Positions 36,148 through 40,362 of a stretch of DNA of 44,375 bases are shown here, piece after piece. The stretch comes from Methanolobus bombayensis (lineage in GTDB: Archaea; Halobacteriota; Methanosarcinia; Methanosarcinales; Methanosarcinaceae). The stretch is from the NCBI RefSeq assembly GCF_017873415.1, contig NZ_JAGGKD010000017.1:1-44375 (forward strand), given 5' to 3'. A program made the translations under genes and the position numbers. Under the pieces are notes generated by a model. That model did not search any database and was not told the origin of the DNA. It worked only from the letters and a program-made list of their open reading frames with translations. The number at the start of each line of letters is the position of its first letter. Position 1 is the first letter of the stretch.

Positions 36148-36443
36148 GTGATAACATGGAAAATACAAATCAATGAGTATAGGGAGACAATAGTTCTAAT
36201 ACTGTTGAAAAATGATGTAGATAAAACTGGCATATTTGGTTCTTTTGCAAAAAATGAAGAAAAAAAGATAGTGACATTGATATTCTTTTTCATTTCAAAG
36301 AGAGAAAAGGTCTCTTCGATCTTGCCAGATTAGAAATGGAACTTGAGAAGGTAGCTCTGAGAAAGGTTGAGGTCATTACTTATGACTCCATAACCCCACT
36401 TATAAAAGAACGGGTCCTTAAAGAAGAAGTGAAGATATTATGA
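36148..36443 (+). pseudogene. MNT nucleotidyltransferase antitoxin, broken by a one-base frameshift
   Basis: The first part reads NEYRETIVLILLKNDVDKTG and IFGSFAKNEEKK, the nucleotidyltransferase GSF motif. The expected continuation DSDIDILFHFKERKGLFDLA and so on to KERVLKEEVKIL is present but in another frame. The switch falls in a run of seven A's at 36260-36266; eight A's would restore one continuous MNT protein of about 98 residues. The stop overlaps the ATG of the HEPN remnant (ATGA), the normal operon arrangement of MNT/HEPN modules. It could be a true decay event or a sequencing error in the homopolymer; the neighbouring decay favours the former. Confidence 0.8.
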
Positions 36444-36762
36444 AGGATCCTTAAGTCTTTATTGTACATATAATAGACTCTATAGAAAAATAGAGGATTT
36501 CACAAACAACAAGTCTAAGGATGACTTTCTTGAAGATGTACAGCTACAGGATGCTGTTATCAGAAGGATAGAGATAATAGGTGAAGCTGTGCTTGCTATA
36601 AGGGATGCCGATGCTTTTATCTGTCAGGAATGCGGAGAGGCATATTATACACCGGAAACTTCCAGGCGTATAGATAAGGTTATGCAAAAATTCCACAATT
36701 CTTCTCTGCGAGTTCATCCGCTTGCTGCAGGAGAAATTAGTCTCAATGACATCGAGGCTTAA
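36440..36762 (+). pseudogene. HEPN toxin remnant fused in frame to a YgiT-type zinc-finger remnant
   Basis: The frame starts MKDP, hits TAA at 36452-36454, then stays open to 36762. The first half is HEPN-like (VFIVHIIDSIEKIEDF, QLQDAVIRRIEIIGEAV). After IGEAV the sequence becomes the C-terminal half of a YgiT-type zinc-finger antitoxin (DADAFICQECGEAYYTPETS, RRIDKVMQKF). The catalytic RxxxxH part of HEPN is absent. A second YgiT remnant at 37812-38044 carries the same tail after KIGETVLAI, so recombination at the shared ATAGGTGAA sequence probably made this chimera. Confidence 0.75.
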
Positions 36763-36828
36763 GAATTGTTAAGAATAGATGTGTGGTTTTAAGATAATCA
36801 CGGAACTACTTGTTCCTATTCGTTTTTT

Positions 36829-36882
36829 AGAAGTTATGGAATGTGCCGCCTTCGGCGGAGAGGTTGCACTGGCAATAGCACA
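36829..36882 (+). repeat. island hairpin repeat, copy A
   Basis: GAAGTTATGGAAT, then a hairpin CCGCC-TTC-GGCGG (36846-36858), then GAGGTTGCACTGGCAATAG. It is one of five related copies (38870, 39695, 40180, 43289) found only in this TA-rich part of the window, all on the plus strand. It lies between the HEPN/YgiT chimera and hicBA. Confidence 0.75.
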
Positions 36883-36943
36883 CAGAAATCTAATGTGACA
36901 ATTTTCCTGAGTGAAATGTTTTAATCATTCTATTCCAGAGTCC

Positions 36944-36951
36944 ATATATAG
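36944..36951 (+). promoter_or_regulatory. TATA box of hicBA
   Basis: ATATATAG at 36944-36951 would start transcription near 36972, only about 9 bases before the hicB ATG at 36981, giving a very short leader. Confidence 0.5.
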
Positions 36952-36980
36952 TACAAATGTAAATATCATAGTGATTGAAA

Positions 36981-37205
36981 ATGATGACCAGATTCACCGC
37001 ATACATTGAGAAAGACGTAGAAACAGATTGTTACGTTGCAATTGTTCCGGGCATCCCAGGAGCTCATACACAGGCGGATACGCTGGATGAGTTACAGGTA
37101 AGGTTAAAAGAAGTGATCGAACTCTGTCTTGAAGAAATGGATCCAGAGGACAAAGGATACATCCCTGAGTTTGTTGGTCTTCAGCAAATAGAGGTCACCG
37201 TATGA
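36981..37205 (+). CDS. hicB: HicB antitoxin
   Basis: 74 residues from ATG 36981 (a TTG at 36975 and ATG 36984 are alternatives). It has the HicB partial-RNase-H-like fold: FTAYIEKDVETDCYVAIVPG, IPGAHTQADTLDELQVRLKE, then VIELCLEE. HicB binds and inhibits the HicA mRNA interferase and usually represses its own operon. There is no separate DNA-binding domain in the C-terminus (KGYIPEFVGLQQIEVTV), as in short HicB forms. The stop overlaps the hicA start. The 3' end is duplicated at 39750-39839. Confidence 0.92.
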   Translation: MMTRFTAYIEKDVETDCYVAIVPGIPGAHTQADTLDELQVRLKEVIELCLEEMDPEDKGYIPEFVGLQQIEVTV

Positions 37206-37435
37206 GTAGGCTACCGCTGGTAGATGCTAAAAAAATGGAAAAGATATTGTTTCGACTCGGATTTGAAAAAACAAGGCAAAAAGGAAGTCATGCTTTTTAC
37301 AAACATATTGATGGCAGGACAACTACTATCCCTTTCCATTCAAGTAAAAAGCTTGCCAGACCCCTAATAAGAGTTATTCTTAATGAGATCAACATTTCTA
37401 TTGAAGAGTACAATGAGTTGATCAGGAATCTTTGA
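37202..37435 (+). CDS. hicA: HicA toxin (mRNA interferase)
   Basis: 77 residues with the double-stranded-RNA-binding-like fold of HicA. The catalytic histidine is in RQKGSHAFYKH, followed by GRTTTIPFHSSKKLARPLI and RVILNEINISIEEY. It cleaves mRNA when free of HicB. ATG overlaps the hicB stop (ATGA). The gene looks intact. Confidence 0.94.
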   Translation: MSRLPLVDAKKMEKILFRLGFEKTRQKGSHAFYKHIDGRTTTIPFHSSKKLARPLIRVILNEINISIEEYNELIRNL

Positions 37436-37533
37436 TTGTGACTTTTTTCGGGAATATTAGTCCGACAGAGATGTAATACCTGTAAAATGCAACAAAGCCT
37501 GTAGTGGAAGTGTTGACAGACAATACCATGAAT

Positions 37534-37752
37534 CTAATAGTCATATTCAATAAATGGTAATGTAAATCCTTTTCTGAGCCTGAAAACTATCCATTCATCA
37601 ATTGTCTCTTCCAGGTTTTTCCTGCATTCTTCAAGAGTGTTCCCTGTGGCACACACACCATTAAGCTCAGGCACCTCACCATAGTAAGGTTCATCGTCCT
37701 CAATGAGATCATATCTGGCTTTTTCAAGAGCTGCATGAAAAGTGGCTACCTT
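37534..37752 (-). pseudogene. HicB-family antitoxin remnant without start codon
   Basis: The minus-strand frame reads VATFHAALEKARYDLIEDDE, then PYYGEVPELNGVCATGNTLE and RLRKGFTLPFIEYDY before a TAG. This is the HicB-like type with a long C-terminal WIxxRLRKG tail. Upstream there is a stop (37753-37755) and no start codon in frame. Just further upstream on the same strand a HicA-like scrap reads KVIKALGSGFYSYSSER before a stop. This suggests a hicA-hicB pair joined by a deletion. Confidence 0.65.
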
Positions 37753-37811
37753 TCAGACGAATAAGAATAAAAACCAGAACCCAACGCTTTAATGACCTTT
37801 TTTGTCAATAG

Positions 37812-38044
37812 AGAGGCATATCATGTAGTAATGAAGGCAAACATGAATTCGTTGTTAAGATAGGTGAAACTGTGCTTGCCATTCAGGATGTTGATGCTTT
37901 CATTTGCCAGGAATGCGAAGAAGCATATTATACACCGGAAACGTCAAGCGTATAGATAAGGTTATGCAAAAATTCCATGATTCTTCCCTACGGGTTCATC
38001 CACTTGCTGCGGGAGAGATCAGCCTCAATGAGATCGAGCTTTAA
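37812..38044 (+). pseudogene. YgiT-type zinc-finger antitoxin remnant
   Basis: It reads KHEFVVKIGETVLAIQDVDA, then FICQECEEAYYTPETS, then loses frame. One G is missing compared with the copy at 36576-36762, where the same place reads SRRIDKVMQKF. After restoring the base it continues to HPLAAGEISLNEIEL and stops at 38044. The N-terminal CxxC half is degenerate. YgiT-type proteins are antitoxins often paired with DUF4258 or HigB-like toxins; no toxin adjoins it. A TAG in the shifted frame is not a pyrrolysine codon, because the comparison shows the deletion. Confidence 0.7.
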
Positions 38045-38107
38045 GAATGAGGAAAGGATTTTTACTAGAGGTTTTCGGAATACTATGTGTACCATACAAC
38101 GTTTGAC

Positions 38108-38153
38108 GTGTCAGAATGACACATAAGATAAGGTTGGAAACCGATTTCATCGG
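38108..38153. other. two adjacent small hairpins
   Basis: GTGTCA-GAA-TGACAC (38108-38122) and CCGAT-TTC-ATCGG (38141-38153) are both perfect. They stand between the YgiT remnant and an MNT tail remnant, with no gene in 38045-38234. They may be an old operator or terminator pair. Confidence 0.35.
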
Positions 38154-38234
38154 GAAGGGAGTCAGGCTCATTCTTATTTTGCTTATACCTTGAAGGATTA
38201 TTATAATATAACAAGTCAATTTATGAATAGAGAA

Positions 38235-38300
38235 CCCTCAAATAGCTTCGGCTTCCTTAAGTATGCATTTGCCTATGTTTGGTTGCAGGGAATCTTTCAT
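38235..38300 (-). pseudogene. MNT antitoxin C-terminal fragment
   Basis: The minus strand reads MKDSLQPNIGKCILKEAEAI and a stop, closely matching the tail of the intact MNT gene (VMKDALKPNIGKYILKEVKAI) at 39275-39340. Only this tail is left. It sits directly upstream of the RelB/RelE promoter and explains the apparent N-terminal extension of the RelB frame as non-coding. Confidence 0.7.
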
Positions 38301-38310
38301 GGTGCTAAGT

Positions 38311-38317
38311 TTTATAT
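38311..38317 (+). promoter_or_regulatory. TATA box of the RelBE-type module
   Basis: TTTATAT at 38311-38317 would start transcription near 38339, only a few bases before ATG 38343, so the mRNA would be nearly leaderless. This supports the short form of the antitoxin. Confidence 0.45.
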
Positions 38318-38342
38318 GGTATATCGGAGTAAACTTAAGTAT

Positions 38343-38579
38343 ATGGCAGGTAGCACTACTATCAAAGTCAATTCTGATCTTAAAGATGTCCTTTCTGAAT
38401 TGAAACAGAATCCCCGTGAATCTTATAACGATGTAATATCAAGGCTTGTTGATATGGCATGTGATAATGATAAATTAAGTGATGAGGCTATAACAGGTCT
38501 GGAAGAGGCTCTGGAAGATATCAAAGCAGGAAGAATTCATTCTGAAGAAGCCATTATGAAAGAATTCGGATTGCTATGA
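38343..38579 (+). CDS. RelB/VapB-type antitoxin
   Basis: 78 residues from ATG 38343: MAGSTTIKVNSDLKDVLSEL, then a helix-rich centre (ESYNDVISRLVDMACDNDKL) and a C-terminal toxin-binding part ending HSEEAIMKEFGLL. The N-terminal TTIKV followed by helices suggests a ribbon-helix-helix DNA-binding fold. The frame is open from 38190, but that extension runs through an MNT fragment on the other strand and upstream of the TATA box. The stop overlaps the toxin ATG. Confidence 0.85.
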   Translation: MAGSTTIKVNSDLKDVLSELKQNPRESYNDVISRLVDMACDNDKLSDEAITGLEEALEDIKAGRIHSEEAIMKEFGLL

Positions 38580-38842
38580 GTTACAGGGTAGAATATACTG
38601 AAAGGGCAAGAAAAGAACTTCATAAATTGCCGCCAGAGGTATCAAAGCAGATAATTCTTTCTGTAAATGAATTAAAAGATAATCCATTTGCTGCTGTTAA
38701 GAAACTTAAAGGAACAAAAAGACATCCTTTGTATACCCACAGAGTGGGAGAATACCGGGTCATTCTTGATATATTGAATGACAGATTACTAATTCTGATA
38801 CTTGAAATGGGCCATCGAAGTAAGATATACAGAAAATATTGA
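38576..38842 (+). CDS. RelE/ParE-family toxin
   Basis: 88 residues with the RelE fold: YRVEYTERARKELHKLPPEV, KKLKGTKRHPLYTHRVGEYR, VILDILNDRLLILILEMGHRSKIY. Basic residues typical of ribosome-dependent mRNA interferases (the Arg in HRVGEYRV and the C-terminal HRSKIYRKY) are present. It is coupled to the antitoxin by an ATGA overlap and looks intact. Confidence 0.93.
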   Translation: MSYRVEYTERARKELHKLPPEVSKQIILSVNELKDNPFAAVKKLKGTKRHPLYTHRVGEYRVILDILNDRLLILILEMGHRSKIYRKY

Positions 38843-38869
38843 TCTGATAACTGTTAAGTATCTGTCATA

Positions 38870-38921
38870 AGAAGTTGTGGAATGTGCCGCTTGCGGCGGA
38901 ACTGTTGCTTTTGGTGGTTAA
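38870..38921 (+). repeat. island hairpin repeat, copy B
   Basis: GAAGTTGTGGAATGTGCCGC, then TTGCGGCGGAACTGTTGCTT. The hairpin is CCGC/GCGG (or GCCG-CTTG-CGGC). It lies 30 bases after the RelE stop and just before the 3' end of the HEPN gene. Confidence 0.7.
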
Positions 38922-38932
38922 TTCGCAAAAAA

Positions 38933-39223
38933 TCAATGATTCAGCAAATCCCAAATCACTGGTTTTACTTCGGGAATCCCTTCTTTTACACTTAGCCAGA
39001 CCACTTCAAGATTCACACCGAAATAAGCATGTATCAATTTGTCCCGGATTCCTGCCAGATCCTTCCAGGGAACAGATGTATATTTTTGCCTGATTTCAAA
39101 AGGGATGTTCTTTGCAGCTTCACCAATTATCTCAAGAGCTCTTATCACAGCATACTGGGTTTTGACATCTTCGGCAAACTCTTCAAAAGTACATTGGTCC
39201 ACAAAGCCCTCTGCTGCTTCCAT
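38933..39223 (-). CDS. HEPN toxin (HepT/DUF86-type), start codon questionable
   Basis: From the first ATG (39223) this is 96 residues with IRALEIIGEAAKNIP and the catalytic motif R-D-K-L-I-H-A-Y (Rx4HxY). These are the hallmarks of HepT RNases that are AMPylated by the MNT partner. The frame continues upstream to the MNT stop, and the extra residues SIRDVRDYVQDIYNAM match the normal N-terminus of the family. The only codon at the expected start is ATA (39269-39271). So the natural start seems mutated from ATG to ATA, the protein uses ATA, or a shortened toxin is made. It is downstream of MNT on the same strand. Confidence 0.85.
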   Translation of the reverse strand: MEAAEGFVDQCTFEEFAEDVKTQYAVIRALEIIGEAAKNIPFEIRQKYTSVPWKDLAGIRDKLIHAYFGVNLEVVWLSVKEGIPEVKPVIWDLLNH

Positions 39224-39274
39224 AGCATTGTAGATGTCCTGTACATAGTCCCTTACATCACGAATGCTTATCCC

Positions 39275-39583
39275 TCAAATTGCTTTGACTTCTTTAAGTA
39301 TGTATTTGCCTATATTTGGTTTCAGCGCATCCTTCATGACAAGATCCACTTTAATTCCCAGAACATCAGAAAGATAGTTTTCCAGATGAACGAAACTGAA
39401 AATAGTAGGGGTTCGACTGAATTCCACCAGAACATCGAGATCACTTTTCGGTGTGTTCTCTCCCCGTACAAAGGAGCCAAATAGTCCTATGTAACTGACA
39501 TTATATTCCTCTTCCAGTTCCGGCAGCATTTCCCGGAGCTTCTTCCTGTATATTTCAACGTCGTTCCTTTGCGCCATGTGCAT
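39275..39583 (-). CDS. MNT-type nucleotidyltransferase antitoxin
   Basis: 102 residues with the minimal nucleotidyltransferase signature GLFGSFVRGENTPKSDLDVL (GSF then DLD) and a helix ending KPNIGKYILKEVKAI. MNT antitoxins neutralise HepT by transferring AMP to the tyrosine of its Rx4HxY motif. The start is ATG 39583 or ATG 39577; no clear ribosome-binding site is seen. The tail of this gene is found again as a fragment at 38235-38300. Confidence 0.92.
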   Translation of the reverse strand: MHMAQRNDVEIYRKKLREMLPELEEEYNVSYIGLFGSFVRGENTPKSDLDVLVEFSRTPTIFSFVHLENYLSDVLGIKVDLVMKDALKPNIGKYILKEVKAI

Positions 39584-39694
39584 CGTTAAAAATGTCTTAT
39601 TTGCTTTTATATAGTAGTTTCATATGTATAATTGTTTGCCCTGTCAGAAGTATCGAATGAGATATATAATGCCTCTCTTTTAGTTTTGTTGATC

Positions 39695-39749
39695 AGACGT
39701 TATGGAATACGCCGCTTGCGGCGGAATGATTGCACAGGCAATGGCATAA
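39695..39749 (+). repeat. island hairpin repeat, copy C
   Basis: GACGTTATGGAATACGCCGC, then TTGCGGCGGAATGATTGCAC and AGGCAATGGCATAAG. Right behind it begins the truncated second hicB, so the repeat marks the breakpoint of that copy. Confidence 0.75.
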
Positions 39750-39839
39750 GGAGGACAAGGATACATCCCTGAGTTTGTTGGTCTACAGCAGATCGAGGTC
39801 ACCGTATGAGCAGGCTACTGCTGGCAGATGCTAAAAAGA
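39750..39839 (+). pseudogene. hicB 3' end plus hicA 5' end, truncated duplicate
   Basis: This segment closely copies 37146-37236. It holds the last hicB codons (GYIPEFVGLQQIEVTV and stop) overlapping an ATG and MSRLLLADAKK of a second hicA. It starts abruptly at repeat C and ends where a minus-strand HicB remnant begins. Neither gene can work. Confidence 0.8.
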
Positions 39840-40024
39840 CCGTGCCATACAAACATTTAGCTCATCCTCTGCAAGGGATTCCAGACGTGCCTGTATAGCT
39901 TCTTTCATATTATCCAGTGCTTCTTCAATGCTATCACCCTGCAAAACACAACCTGGTAAACCGGAACAACTTACAATAAACCGCCTGCTTCTTCGTCTTC
40001 CTCAAGGATCACTTTAAAACGCAT
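39831..40024 (-). pseudogene. HicB-family antitoxin remnant with frameshift
   Basis: From ATG 40024 it reads MRFKVILEEDEEAGG, then a stop. A one-base deletion (in the stretch 39970-39985) hides the continuation IVSCSGLPGCVLQGDSIEEA, then LDNMKEAIQARLESLAEDEL and a stop at 39831. With the base restored this is a short HicB. No hicA partner is left beside it. Confidence 0.7.
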
Positions 40025-40179
40025 AATAGAGTATGGTCATTTTTTGATAAAGTAACTATAGAGATTATCGAAAAATCAAGAGGAATCATTTAGATATCTG
40101 ATCTCAATTCTCTTTAGATAGAATAAAAAGGCAATTTTGATTTTATAGTCATGTAATCTTTAGTTCTATTTTTCTAGTG

Positions 40180-40232
40180 GAAGTTATGGAATGCTCCGCC
40201 TTCGGAGTATGGTTGTATTGTCTGATTATGCC
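40180..40232 (+). repeat. island hairpin repeat, copy D
   Basis: GAAGTTATGGAATGCTCCGC, then CTTCGGAGTATGGTTGTATT. The stem here is CTCCG/CGGAG instead of CCGCC/GGCGG, so both arms changed together, which supports a selected fold. It lies just beyond the 3' end of the TPR gene. Confidence 0.7.
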
Positions 40233-40356
40233 TCACCTCACCGCAGATCCTGCCCGTGCACCAAAGCCCAATTATCGTACATGCACAGCAGTGAGCATCA
40301 GTGGGGTCTCAGCAGGAAGAAAAGATGGGACCCTTAATCCCTTCAGTTTACAATAA
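40228..40356 (+). other. short GC-richer open frame next to repeat D
   Basis: An ATG-started 42-codon frame (MPHLTADPARAPKPNYRTCT, ending LNPFSLQ) lies between repeat D and the TPR gene end. It is visibly richer in G and C than its surroundings. No ribosome-binding site is seen and no family is recognised. It may be a fragment of a foreign gene or chance. Confidence 0.25.
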
Positions 40357-40362
40357 CAAGCA

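Noticed and set aside
36452-36454. Readthrough of the TAA in the HEPN remnant as a working gene
   Set aside because: TAA has no known recoding use here, and the catalytic RxxxxH part of HEPN is missing anyway.
37950-37960. TAG in the YgiT remnant read as pyrrolysine
   Set aside because: Comparison with the copy at 36576-36762 shows a one-base deletion just before the TAG; restoring the base removes the stop.
38190-38342. N-terminal extension of the RelB-type antitoxin
   Set aside because: This stretch contains the reverse-strand MNT tail fragment and the promoter; the antitoxin-like sequence starts only at 38343.
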